DNA of 64,000 bases from Cladobotryum mycophilum (lineage: Eukaryota > Ascomycota > Sordariomycetes > Hypocreales > Hypocreaceae), in contig JAVFKD010000016.1 in NCBI GenBank assembly GCA_036429605.1, positions 2,232,001 through 2,296,000 of the forward strand. The letters run 5' to 3'. This document shows positions 1 to 11,305 of this stretch, piece by piece. The notes under the pieces were generated by a model. That model was not told the origin of the DNA. It saw only the letters and a list, made by a program, of their open reading frames with translations, and did no database searches. Each line of letters opens with the position of its first letter. Position 1 is the stretch's first letter. Made by a program: the position numbers and the translations under genes.

Positions 1-444
1 TGAAGCATATGACGAAGCAGGCTAGGGCAGCAAGGTTGCATGCCCCAAACACCAGCAGGCGGTCCCATTTACTCACTACACACCAAGTTAGCCCCTTCCC
101 ATCCACGAGGCGTAGCATCTGCATCACATGCAGAATCTGAGAATGGCATAGCCAAAGATGCATGCACATGTCCCGCTGCAGGGGTGCCGCGATGTCAATA
201 TTTGATGCCGTCAGGTTGACTCACGCACAAACCAGCCTTCCTCCTCCTCGCGCCGGGTAGGAGCTGGTAGAGGCGCACCGGGGCCTTCTGCTGTCGGTAA
301 GGACACATATCCACGATCCTGGAAGGGGTTCATGTTCTGAATAGAAGAAAAGAGGCCCGAGCGCGGTGCTGTGTTGACAGGAACATCATCACGGCGGCTC
401 CAGCCAAGGGAGTTGATGGAGTCTCGGAAGCTGTTGGAAGCCAT
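1..444 (-). CDS. SFT2: Sft2-type Golgi vesicle-transport protein, 5' part only (cut by window edge)
   Basis: Sft2/Got1-family proteins are small tetra-spanning Golgi membrane proteins that help fusion of endosome-derived vesicles with the Golgi. I see two exons on the minus strand. Exon 1 (444..225) starts MASNSFRDSINSLGW and carries the acidic, Pro-rich cytosolic N-terminus ending EEEEGWFV. A strong GTGAGT donor at 224..219 opens an intron of about 149 bp. Exon 2 (75..1) restores the frame and reads LSKWDRLLVFGACNLAALAC, the start of the first membrane helix, before the window ends. The ATG at 444 is preferred over an in-frame ATG at 597 because the family usually begins with this MAS-like motif; the extra 51 residues are Ser/Thr-rich and look like leader. 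The remaining helices lie outside the window. Family recognition is from memory of fungal homologues. Confidence 0.85.
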
Positions 445-2570
445 GACGAGGTCAAGGGTGAGTGAGGACAGGGTGCCAGGTTCGACGGGTACTGGCAAGC
501 GAAGTTGATCGGCAGAGGTCGTGGTGGTGGAGGGGTCAAACGAAGACGAGTGAGTAATAGGCCGGAGATGTGTCGTCGAGGAAACAGCTCGCTCCACTTC
601 TAAACATGGTCAGTCGGAAAACATGATCTGATATAGAGGTGCCTTTGGTGGCTTGGAAGGGGTCGAAAGCGCTGGAAGGGGTTGACAAAGATGGAGGGTA
701 CAGGGACAGAGATGCCTACCAGGCTACCGTGCTGGTGCTGGTGCTGGGGGCACGAACGGGCACGAGGCAGCGGCCGCGTCGGGAGAGCTCGCGACCGCGT
801 GTACCGCAGGTAAAAATGGAAAGAAGAAGCTTTGAGGGGCCGGATGGGAAATCTGGCGGCGGGACGAGACGACGTTGGGATGGTGGAGTTTGGGGAAAAG
901 GTTAGCAAGTTGGAGTTGGTAGTAGTTGGGTCGAGGTCTTGGGTGGTCAGTTCAGGGGGTGTGGGATGAAAGTCGATACGTTGACTGGAGGGGCACATGA
1001 TTGGCAGTTCTGGGCCTAGGTGGTATTTTGGTGAGGGGGCCCACCCCCAGATGCCGTTCACCTTTGGGCTTCGGATAAGAAAGATAGCGAAGGGATAACG
1101 TCATGCATATAAGTATCCGTAGCCGTATGCAAGTGTGTATGTACCTACCTTATTCATGTACGGGCATGCTGGGGGGGGAGAAAATGGAGAATGCAACATG
1201 TTGGATGGGATGTGCGGGACATGGCGCGGCCGACGTTGCGTGGGGAAAAAAGGGAAGGGCCATGAAACTACAACCTCACTACTGTCGGTATAAGTGCTTC
1301 CCATGTTGCACCAGTACACCATCTCTTTTTTCTCTCCCTCCCTTGAGGACGTGCCTGACCTGTCTGTCCATTCCAAAGTAAACTGGGCCAGGCTGGGTCA
1401 AGCTGGGGCCTTTGTTTTCTACTGGCTCAAGGCATCTTATCGCCGTTGAAACATGTAGGGCAGATAGACCCGGATGGACCCAGATGGACCCAGATAGGGC
1501 AGAAGCTGGGGCGCATCATCGTCATCATCTGGATAGTGGCTGACCTTGGTGAGCGGTGCCTTACATGGCCGCGTGGCCAGGGCTTTAGGAAGAGAAACGA
1601 TGGACTAGTAGCGCATGACCGAACAAGATGCGGCGATGGGCACAATGCAGGGCGATGGACAGGCTATAGTCTACCTTGAAGATGGGCTCCATGTCTTGAA
1701 TCCCGAGTCACGTTCGGCATGGGACACCTTTTGGACACCTTGGACGCCCCCTCCACGACGGCGAGGAGGGTGTAGAGGAGATGGCTCTACCCACACTCTC
1801 TGCGACGCCAGAGGAGTCAGAAGACGAAGATAATGATAGAAACCTCGTACTTGGAGGCTCTGTATTTTTAGCTACCTGCGGCGAGTATAAAACGCGACGC
1901 TCGGGTACCTTGCTGATGGGTTTGGGAAGAAGGAAGATTTGAATGATTTGCTTCTGCATCATCGTGCATCCGGTCCGACGAGGACACTACCTTAGGTAAT
2001 AAACAGCCAGCCAAGGAGAAGAAGAAGAAGCATAAAGTGCCGACAACCGCCAACCTGATCATCTTTTTCCAAACACAGCGAAACGCATCAACTAAAACAA
2101 AACAAAACAAAGCCAGACCCAAACAACTCACCCATTTATTTATTTAACTTTTTCATCATCGTCATCGAGCAGTCGAGGCATAGCCAGGATACCCACGGGG
2201 TAACATAGCAACCAATCAACCGCTCACCACTCTCACCACTCTCACCACACTCACCACACTCACCACTCAACAGAGTCTCCTCCCTCTCCACCTTTGCCCT
2301 CTTTCATCACCTACCTAGAAAAGAAGGTTTCGCCTTGCACCAGGTAGGACTTCATTGGCAGACTCGACCAGCAAGGCTGCAGGTCTGCAGGTCTGCAAGT
2401 CGGAAGAAGCAGAAAAGAGGAGCTATCAATTTTGGGGTACATAGGACAAGGTATATTCAGGCGGGACCAGGTCGTTCTGACACATAGCTGAGCGACCTAT
2501 CAGCTAGCTCCCACCACCACCATCAGCCGCCACTGCGACTACTCCCTCCCACCACCAATACTACGACTCC

Positions 2571-2626
2571 AACTACCACCACTACCACCACCACCACCAC
2601 CACCACCACCACCACCACCACCACCA
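2571..2626. repeat. (ACC)n microsatellite
   Basis: Near-perfect ACC trinucleotide repeat lying in the presumed leader or promoter of the bHLH gene. It creates spurious poly-Val and poly-Gly reading frames on the minus strand. Confidence 0.9.
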
Positions 2627-3191
2627 ATACGACCACAGGCCTCAGCTCGCTTGTTCGATTTGCCCAGTGTTTCCTCTTCTTCCTCCTCCTCCTCCTTTTC
2701 CCCCTTTGAATGAAAAGAGAGGACATCCCTGCGCGCTGTCCCAACAACAATACTAGCAACCACTACTACTACGCGGATATCTCTCGGAAGGAGATCAAGT
2801 ACGTGCTCCGGCATCCCCTCAAAGAGCGATTCTCTCTCGTCGATCTCGAGTATGTGCGCACACCATAATCCATACTATTTGGACCTATATATTCATCTAT
2901 AAGCACAGCGTGTCAGCTCCTTTGCCTACTTTACCTCGAACCGCCAACACTAGTGCCCGCGGCCCCAGCCTCACCGGGGCATTCATCTTGACTCTACGAG
3001 GAGCATCTTCCTTATCCGTCGCCAAAGGTTCTGAGCAAAAGGATACGGCCGTCATCTTTGTTTAGAGCGAGGGTGGGCCCCATCCATCGGAAGAAGACGA
3101 AGAAGAAGAAGAAACGACATCGGTTCCGCTTCTCGTCTCCTTGTCATTTATTGTGGGCTGCGAAGCACCCAGAAGCGCTTACACCATCCGC

Positions 3192-3246
3192 ACGCACGCA
3201 CACACGCACACACCTGCACACAACACGCACACACACACACACACAA
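3192..3246. repeat. CA-rich microsatellite
   Basis: Alternating CA/CGCA tract immediately upstream of a GTAAGT donor-like site, inside the putative 5' leader of the bHLH gene. Confidence 0.85.
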
Positions 3247-3605
3247 CAAAGGTTTACTGACTCCTCACTGGTAAGTTGTTGAGCTACTACTACTTTTACA
3301 TTCCCTTTTTGCGCGCTCCGACAAGGTTAGAAAAAGGTGGGAGGTTGTATTGTTGCAACACCACCCCTCGATGTACAAGCCCACCACAACCCATCGCAGA
3401 TCGCAACAGGCCTTCCCTTCCCTTCCCCTCACCAGCAGCGCACACAGACACAAACTCCATCCATCCAGGCTCTTTTTTTTTCTTAGCTCTCGGACCGCCC
3501 ACAACTAATAAAGAGAGTAGGACGAAGCATATCTTTCCCCTCTCACGCTCTATTCATGAGTGCCTCGCTTTATTCATTACCCATATCATTTACGTTTACT
3601 CACCC

Positions 3606-3645
3606 TCCACCACTACCACCACTACCACCACTACCACTACCAACT
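3606..3645. repeat. (CCACTA)n tract
   Basis: Interrupted CCACTA/ACCACT repeat on the plus strand, within the same pyrimidine-rich leader region. Confidence 0.8.
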
Positions 3646-4352
3646 TCTTACTACGCTTTGCTGCATCCCAGACGCCCGTCACCGCCTGGACCCTAGTTCC
3701 ACGACAGCCCGCCCTTTCCGCGCAGCAGTAGCAGCAACTGCAGCCCCAACGGCGTACCACAACCACCTACCCACCCACCCATACCTTGCCTTGGACTCAC
3801 AGAAGCAAATCGCTTGAAACCCCTCCGTGTGTCCACATACATACATACATAGACTACATATTTCCGTCCCTCGGTTCCGTTTTCTGCCCGTCTTTCTTCT
3901 CTCAGAAAACAACCTTCGCACTTTAGATGGCCTGAAGAAGAGAGAATACATCTCTTGAAATCAAACCAACGGTGCCCTTTTACAAGGTTAGTCATTGCAG
4001 CCCCTCTGCGCACCCCAACTTTTGCATCTATTCCGTGTCTCCCGCCCTCTGCGCCACGTCTCACCAGTCGCTTGCGTGGTTGCTGTTGGCTTTTTTTTTG
4101 GCTCAAGTTTGTCGCATCGCGCATGATTTAGCAACTTGAATACTCAGGTTCAAGAGGTTAACGTTTGCTCTCTTTATAGCGCGTCAACCCCCCGCTCCAA
4201 TATCATCCTCCGCATTTCTGGGGTCATACCGACTGTCCCATCAGAAATCATCAACAACTCTCACAAGGCCACAAGGGCCCCCGCAAACACTTTAACAAAT
4301 CGACCCTCAACATACGCCTGCTTTGCGTCGCAAAGGTCGGGACAACTCTGCA

Positions 4353-5924
4353 ATGGCACAGCACGCCTTTACTCAGTTCGGGTCTGGCCCGAACGGTGGT
4401 CATATTGACCCCAACGATCTTGCCATGGGAGGAGGCTACTCGCCTTCGTTCACCAACAATAACTTCAACTCCAACTCCAACGCCCAAAACGGCTTTTCTA
4501 GCGGTTCCGCCGTTTTTGGTGATGATGAACTACTAGATGGCCTGGCGAGTCCTACAGATGGACATGTTCACGGCGGCCAAGGTCAGGATTTCTCTGGCAT
4601 GAGCATGGGCTACCAAAATGCCTACCCATCCCACCGCAATTCCAGCTTGCAGATTGACCCTGCTCAGCTAAATGGATACTCCAACACACCAGACGGTGAT
4701 CCCATCCAGAGCCCATATGCTGCTGGCTACAACACACATTATCGCCAGATGCAGGCCAACCACTCCCTTGGTACCTCATTGCAGTCTCCTCTGTCCTATT
4801 CAGGGTCTCCCCTGACAGGCGGGGATATGGGTGATGGTGACCCAAACTACTTGAATGCCAAAGCAAGAGCGCGCATGTCGCAGCAGATGCAAAGAAAAGC
4901 CTCGCAGTCACATAACCCCATGACACCCAAGACCAGCAGCATGCATGGCATTCCCATCGGCTCTCAGGATTCTCCGGGCTTTGGCCCACAGTCCATGCGG
5001 GCTGGTCATGACAAGTCTCCATCTGGCCACTGGCTCAACACTCCTAGTGGCAGTATCCCCGCCTCTTTCAACTCTGGCTTCTCTTCGCCCATGCAGCAAG
5101 GCATGGTCCAGATCAATGAAGTCATGATGAAGGGTGGCACATCTATGCCCGCTAAGCTTGGCGTAGGCCAAAACGCCGTTTCCACACAGGAAATGAAGCG
5201 AAAGAGGCGCCGAGAGTCCCACAATCTTGTTGAACGTCGTCGTCGTGACAACATCAACGAGAGAATCCAGGACTTGAGCAGACTTGTGCCTAGCCATCGT
5301 CTAGAGGATGAGAAGATTCGCAAGCTAATCTCAAATGGAACACCGTTGTCGCCTACTCTTACTGGCATATCCAACCCGTCGCAAGCTACTTCTGGTTTGG
5401 CCGGACCAGGTGCGCGCCGAGCCACTGGGACTGGGGCTGGTAACATCACTACTGGCCTCCCCATCGAGGACAAGGATAAAGGCCCGAACAAGGGCGATAT
5501 CCTCAACGGTGCTGTCAGCTGGACCCGAGATCTCATGTGGATATTGCACGTAAAGCTGCAGCAGCAAGAGGAGCTGATGAACACCATTAACGAGCTTGGC
5601 GGCCAGGTGCCCTTTGAGCTGTCTGATGATGAGCGCCGAATGCAGTCAGAGTTGATGGATTCCATGGCAAGGAACGAGACCGGCGGCTTTGCCTACTCTC
5701 GCACTGCTGGCACTGGTCTCCGCGTACCACATCACACTGACTACCGGGGCGAGACCATCAACGGCATGGGCGCCAACTTGGATTCCGTTGGCATTACTCC
5801 CGAGGGAAGTGGCAGCGGCGCCATGGTTGGAGATATCGGTGACACTGCACAGTTCTGGCATGATCCCGATGATGATGCCAACTTCAAAGAAGAGGACGAG
5901 TATGACATGGATCTTACCCAGTAG
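4353..5924 (+). CDS. bHLH-zipper transcription factor, Rtg3-like
   Basis: This is a single-exon gene of 523 residues. The basic region and helix 1 (about residues 282-315) read KRKRRRESHNLVERRRRDN, with the His-Glu-Arg contacts typical of E-box-binding class B bHLH proteins. Helix 2 (about residues 383-410) begins GDILNGAVSWTRDLMWIL and runs into a heptad-like segment rich in Gln, Glu and Leu. In yeast, Rtg3 drives retrograde and TORC1-responsive genes; similarity to Rtg3 is my reading of the basic region and of the PNKGDIL start of helix 2. The two helices are separated by about 65 residues rich in Gly, Ser, Thr and Pro, an unusually long loop. The flanks are Asn/Ser/Gly/Gln-rich and probably disordered, and the C-terminus is acidic (KEEDEYDMDLTQ). 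ATG 4353 is the first ATG of the frame; an upstream TTG is not used. Target genes are not known from the sequence. Confidence 0.85.
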   Translation: MAQHAFTQFGSGPNGGHIDPNDLAMGGGYSPSFTNNNFNSNSNAQNGFSSGSAVFGDDELLDGLASPTDGHVHGGQGQDFSGMSMGYQNAYPSHRNSSLQIDPAQLNGYSNTPDGDPIQSPYAAGYNTHYRQMQANHSLGTSLQSPLSYSGSPLTGGDMGDGDPNYLNAKARARMSQQMQRKASQSHNPMTPKTSSMHGIPIGSQDSPGFGPQSMRAGHDKSPSGHWLNTPSGSIPASFNSGFSSPMQQGMVQINEVMMKGGTSMPAKLGVGQNAVSTQEMKRKRRRESHNLVERRRRDNINERIQDLSRLVPSHRLEDEKIRKLISNGTPLSPTLTGISNPSQATSGLAGPGARRATGTGAGNITTGLPIEDKDKGPNKGDILNGAVSWTRDLMWILHVKLQQQEELMNTINELGGQVPFELSDDERRMQSELMDSMARNETGGFAYSRTAGTGLRVPHHTDYRGETINGMGANLDSVGITPEGSGSGAMVGDIGDTAQFWHDPDDDANFKEEDEYDMDLTQ

Positions 5925-6809
5925 CTGGTCTATTGGTAATACTTGCTCCAACTCTTGATGAATAGACTATCTGCCTATCTGTCTATCTGGTCTCATTGTC
6001 TTCTTTTTTATTACCTCGGAGTTTTATCTTTTACTGGCAATCAATCCTAGTGTGTTGCGTTGCTTTGCTATAGCATTCATCATCTAAGGGAGGGAGGGCT
6101 GGGCTTTGGCTTTACTGAAGCACCACCCTGGATTCTGTAGCGGCGTTTTTGGGTGTCATATCCAGCATTAACAGGGCTCATTCGAGCGGCACGGTGCTTA
6201 CGGGCATTGCATTTGGCATGGCTCATACAGGATGGAATGGATGGTTTCCACATACAGCGTGAGGCATACTTCAGCCTTCTTTCCTCTCATTTTTTCTCCT
6301 TATTTCCCTTACAGTCTTATCTGCATCTGGGCTCTGGCTTGTTCGTTTGTCATTTTTATCCATGTTTTGATACCTCATGGGGCTTCTCTTCTTTTTTCTT
6401 CTTTTTACAACTAGCCCATGGCGGCGACTCATTCTTACAATTTTTTTCTTACAACTTTGAGGCTCTTTATTCTTATCTCTATCTTACTATTCCGGCTTAT
6501 GAGGGGTTACGGAGAAGCGATACTCGATATACATCTGGTTCTTTTGTGTTTGCTATTTTCCTTTTTTCTTTCTTTTTGTTTTCTTTTTAGGGGGGATTCA
6601 TTGCTGTCATGTGGGTGAGCGGTTTATGGGGGATGGAACGGTCCAGGTTGCATTGTACTTAATTTTAGTATTCTTACAAGACTTGATATCTTTACTCGTA
6701 TACTTTCAGATACCAGAGATGAACAATACACGGCTGAAATGAGCCAATATGCTTTTATACTATATATCTAAATACGTGCACCGAAAACATGGGGGATGTA
6801 ATGGAAATG
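5925..6809. other. Convergent 3' region (bHLH gene / NPR3)
   Basis: The 885 bp between two convergent stop codons is T-rich on the plus strand, with CT/TTC-rich stretches that fit two facing 3' UTRs. I see no gene. Confidence 0.5.
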
Positions 6810-9069
6810 TCACCAATGCCTTGTACATATCAAGTATTCTCTCATGCCTGTTAGTAGAGTCCACGTCTCCTTACGCTTCATGTCCTCTTGCAAGGCAATC
6901 CTCTCTAGGGCGCAGCGGCCATCGAAATACTTGCACATAAGTTGCCACGCATTACGCACCTTCTCGTCCTTGAACCGGTTTGCTGTGGCAGACAGGTACC
7001 TAGACTCCTTGCCCGTAGCCTTCTTGGGATCCAGGATGATGTGTGGTGAAATGCCAGCGAGATGACGCGCATCGTTGATGGACGGGTGGCTAGTGGCGAT
7101 TGGGATAGTCTTGCGAGCGTGTGCGGTCGCCTTATCGGCAGCTTCGCGATGAGCCTTGAGGGCAATACGTTCTAGACGGGCCATCTCGGCAGAATGCTCG
7201 GCGGCGGATAGGGTTGACGGGTTGGGAACCAGGGGAGGCTGCTGCTGTTGTTGCTGCTGCGCCATGGGTGACGAACCGCCGGCTTGCGCGTCCTCGCTGT
7301 CCTCTGTATTATGGGTATCCTCGGTGCCTGTAGATGCGGAGGCGGCAGCGCCTAGTTCCTCCGCCTCTATTTCGTAGTCAACCTCGTATAGGATCTCGGG
7401 CCAGATGACGACATAGGCAAAAGTGCAGAGTTGCATGACCCAGCCGCCACGCATTAGCCAAGCCAGCATGCGAAGGTAAAGAGGACGATGGGTCTTGCTT
7501 GGAGAAATGTGTTTATATGGCCGAGGGCATACGGAAAGTTCAGCCAAGAAATTGGGGAGAGGCGGGGCGAGAGGAAAAGCCCTCTGCCACTGCTGCGAGG
7601 CTTGGGGCAGTCTTTCAAGATCGCAGTTAGGGGAGACAATGTACATGTCACGAGGGTGAAGAGGAGGGATAGCAATGGCACGGCGCCAAAAGATGAAATG
7701 TTGAGCGTATTTGCGAACTTGGCTCAGAGTAAGAACATGGCTCTGGCCAACCTGGTAGAAGCTGGAGATTATTTTCTAGTTAGTGGTGTTTCGTTATTCC
7801 GGCAGACAAGGCTACACTCACGACATAGTTGGCTTTGCCAGTCGTACAAATTCCACCATGGACAGAGTAGCAGGATCCCGATCAGATTGCAGCTCTGAAA
7901 CAATCTTTTTCTCATCATCCATGAGGAGTAGGGCAAAGTTGCGATCCAGGAATCCAGGTTCTTCAAGAGCGTCTTGGCTGAGAAACGCATTGGAGGTGGT
8001 GAGCCAAAGTCCACGGTGACGCTCATCATCCTCGGGTGGGATGTCTGAAATGAAGAAAGGGGCAGGAATCTGGACGGAGGGCGTCAGGATACCATCGATA
8101 GTGTCCAGATGCAGAGTCGCGATCTTGTTCTGGGAGACAGCCTCGTATATGTCGTGCACAGATGCTGCTAATGAAGACGTTTGCAAAAGTTCCCGCCATA
8201 AGAGGCCCATGTTCTTTTCTAATAGTCGTTATCAGCTCAACTCTTGCGATAACGTAGGGTTTCTTATACTTACGCTCTTCGCGCGCTCTATCCTTGGCGA
8301 GAAGAATGCGCTTGGACTCTTTCCATACAAACTCACTGTGCTGCTGGCTATACTGGTAGGCTTTGTTCACCTTCTTAACGATGTTGGTATAGAGAGAGTC
8401 AACGAGCTCTTTGACCTCATTTTTCTTGGGATGGAGTATGAAGACCAGATTAAACATGGTCATTGAGCTACGTTTCTCCTCGTCTACTTCCTCTTTCTGC
8501 TTCTCCTTGTCGTTATCCTTGTCTTTATCCACGCCCTTATCCTTGCATGGCTCTGGCTGCTGAGTTGTTGGTGATGGTTCAGACTCATGGGGAGCAATAC
8601 TTTCGTCAGCCAAACGGGCGGCGCGAGCTTTATTGGCCTTTTTCGGCTTCCTCCACTTGCCATTCTCGGGCACATGAATGGGATAGGAGACGCAAAGTAA
8701 AGGATCGAGAGACAGCTGAAATAGTTTTTTATGATAGGATCGAGCTGGGGTGAGGATGCCAGCAAGATCACGGGCAGGGAAGCCGGCAACATGTTCCCAA
8801 GGAACAATTTGAGAGCCGGCTTCGGTCATGTGATGGTCATCATGGCTCCCGAGTTTGTCAACCAGCTCGGTTCTAGAAATTTCATTGCTGGCAGGCTGCG
8901 AAAGGCGCTCGAAGAGGATATCCTCGAGCTCGACGGTTCCAGCCTTTTCAGGGGCGTCGGAAACCGACTGCACATGAGATGGATAGTGGAAGACGAAAGC
9001 GGGACCGTCGCGGGAGCGGTTAATGACAAGGGCGACGGCAAGGAAGTTTTCGTTGTTGACGTACGACAT
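6810..9069 (-). CDS. NPR3: Npr3, nitrogen permease regulator 3 family (GATOR1/SEACIT subunit)
   Basis: Npr3 works with Npr2 and Iml1 at the vacuole as the GAP complex that turns TORC1 off on amino-acid limitation. Three exons fit: 9069..8274, 8218..7822 and 7761..6810. The introns are 55 and 60 bp with GTAAGT and GTGAGT donors, and phases join cleanly (REE-QKNMG and TM-SFYQ). The product is 714 residues. The N-terminus (NFLAVALVINRSRDGPAFVFHYP) is the family's opening longin-like strand. A charged linker rich in Lys, Asp and Glu precedes the segment MTMFNLVFILHPKK. The C-terminus ends LLTGMREYLICTRHW, the usual family ending, directly before the stop. A poly-Gln run and an acidic linker lie within exon 3. 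The gene faces the bHLH gene at its 3' end and is divergent from the ethanolamine kinase gene. Confidence 0.9.
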
Positions 9070-11305
9070 GTCTCCAGACCCATCAACTTACATGATGGGG
9101 TTACCCCAGAGAATGTGGTGATTGGTCCAAGGCAAAGATCTTTCTTTCTCCGGAATACTAAAGACAGATAGATAAATAGATAGATAAATGATGGAGGGAT
9201 GCTTAAGCGTGGCCCGTGATCATTTTCTACAGTTGGCTTGGTGGCTGCACAGGCTTCCGAGCTGGATGCGACGCCAGGTCTGGTTTGCTTGGCTCAACGG
9301 TCGGACGAAGCCGGAAGCGACTGATGCGATTCGTTGGTTCTTTTATGCAATGCAAGCGATCAGTTTTAGTACAACAGGGTTGGAGAGGTGGTTTCTACCC
9401 AAGAGGCTCAAAATGGGTGTCCAAAGGCTGGCGTGTCAGGCCTCGAACAACGGGATGGGGATGAATGGAGAATGGAGACGGGGCATGGATGGGTATGCGC
9501 TCACGGACTGTGGGGCAGAGTTGGGGATCCGGATAAACCCCAATCTCCACTCCACTTCTTCGTTCTTTCCCTAACATTTACTCCTTCCTTCACTCACTTA
9601 CTCACTCACTCACTCACTCGCTTACTCGCTCACATGTCAATGATGCCACTGTGTGTAAATATGTGCGCTGTCTTCATAGCTCCAGGCACAAACAAACAAA
9701 CAAACCAACAAACTAAGCAGATGACCTGCCTCTGTGCACCTATAATACCCAAGTAGTAAAACGCCCCTCGATGCTACGCCATTAGAATCATTCAAAACAA
9801 GACCGGTCCTTCTCTATGAGGTCATTAAAAAAAACCCCCGAGGCATGGCGTTATTTTAAACTTGGCCAGTCTTTGACGCTGGCTGGCAAAGAACAAACAA
9901 CGACGCCTAGACAGATTGCATCGATCCCCCTTGCTTCATAGCGATAATAACTTAATGATAGTACGGAGTATGTAACAACTTGGAAGAACTTTAGCATTAT
10001 CGATTGTGAGTTGGCTCGATAACTGCTCTCTGCAGCCCCCTAGGCGGGCGGTGTGACCAGGTCTAGCGCAAATCAGGTCCCAAGAGAGCACGTGTACAGT
10101 ATTTCATTAGTATCCGATGGGTATTTAGTGATAAGGATCTGATAGAAATGATGGGGGAAAATCACATGCAAAGATACTTGAAAAATACCCATCTAGAACA
10201 ACCAACCCTGAAGTGGCAACCACCCCCTCCACATTACAGGGATTTGTGTTGTTGCACCTCCACTAGCTCATCTCATCTGAGGTTACAGCTGTCCGACCTC
10301 ATCCCAACAAAAAAAAAAATTGCCATCCCAGGATCCCTTTCTTGCATGTGCCAGAACGAGCAGAACTTACTTAACCCAAACCCAGACCATGTAAAACAGA
10401 AGAAGATTGAATCTGCATCTTGAATTCTGCGTGATTGACTTGTGGTGTTCTTGCTTTTCTACAGAGGCACAAGCAACTGCATTTATTTGTCCACGGAATC
10501 CATATTTCCTTCTGCCTTTCTTGGAGGCTTAAAACCCCCCAAAGAAAACAAGACAAGAAAGAAAGCCCCTGAAAACACGCAAGAAAGAACCTGTGGCTGC
10601 ACTTTTAATCGCCTTCACATGGTTCCTTTATCTTGTCCTTTTCTTCTCTAAGCAGCACACCCAATCAATACTGCCACTACTCCGTATTCCGTTCTACTCC
10701 TCCTCCTCCTACTACTACTCATATCTACTTGTACCACTACCTGAACCGGTGCCTCCCAAGTTCTTGTCGCACGCAAAATTCGCCATCTTGGAAGGGTAAC
10801 AGGTCGTGTGCTGTTTTTCTCTCTCTCATTTATTAGCTTCAGCTATCAACTCACACCCCCCTTTTTTTCCTGTCCTCTCTAATTACCCTACTCTCACTCT
10901 TCTCTCATCCTCCATCATTATTACACCTCATCTTATCTTGCGCGTCACTGCAGCACCTGGACCATCCATTTCCTCGGCTCTTTACTTAATTCGCGGGACT
11001 CCGTATCTGCACCTCATCATCTCAATCTCAACCAAAGCGGACCCTTTTTTTTTCAACCTGTAGATGACAACAACCCCCTGATTTGTCTTAAGCAATCCAC
11101 TCACTCACTCACTCAATCATTCAACCACTCACCAACGCCAAGCAAACACACGCACACACATACGCAAGACAGAGACACAGTGGCAACGGCGATAAAAACG
11201 GAAAAGGGACGACGAGGGGAGAAAAAAAATCAACCTAACCACTTTCTTTCTTACTCCTTCATTCAGACCTCTTTTTTAGTTTTATTTTTAATCCGCTTGC
11301 CCATC
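9070..11305. other. 2.2 kb divergent intergenic region (NPR3 / ethanolamine kinase)
   Basis: No gene is supported. It contains a (CACT)n tract at about 9591-9633, another at about 11099-11125, and TACGGAGTA-type words at 9962 and 10678. The stretch from about 10600 is CT-rich and resembles a long fungal 5' leader of the kinase gene. Confidence 0.5.
9591..9633. repeat. (CACT)n microsatellite
   Basis: Tandem CACT with a few CGCT variants in the NPR3 upstream region. Confidence 0.85.

Larger units (their letters stand above)
445..4352. other. 3.9 kb divergent intergenic region (SFT2 / bHLH gene)
   Basis: No gene is supported here. The left half contains only short, unconvincing reading frames. 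The right part, from about 2200, is pyrimidine-rich on the plus strand with (ACC)n, (CA)n and (CCACTA)n tracts. It probably includes a long 5' leader of the bHLH gene, since GTAAGT at about 3271 and GGTTAGT at about 3988 could be donors of leader introns. This cannot be settled without transcript data. Confidence 0.5.

Noticed and set aside
639..905. Plus-strand frame of 88 codons antisense to the SFT2 upstream region
   Set aside because: It is Arg/Gly-rich with no domain, and lies opposite a similar frame; no splice or family support.
4136..4408. Plus-strand frame of 90 codons overlapping the bHLH start
   Set aside because: It begins at TTG rather than ATG, overlaps the real coding region in another frame, and shows no domain.
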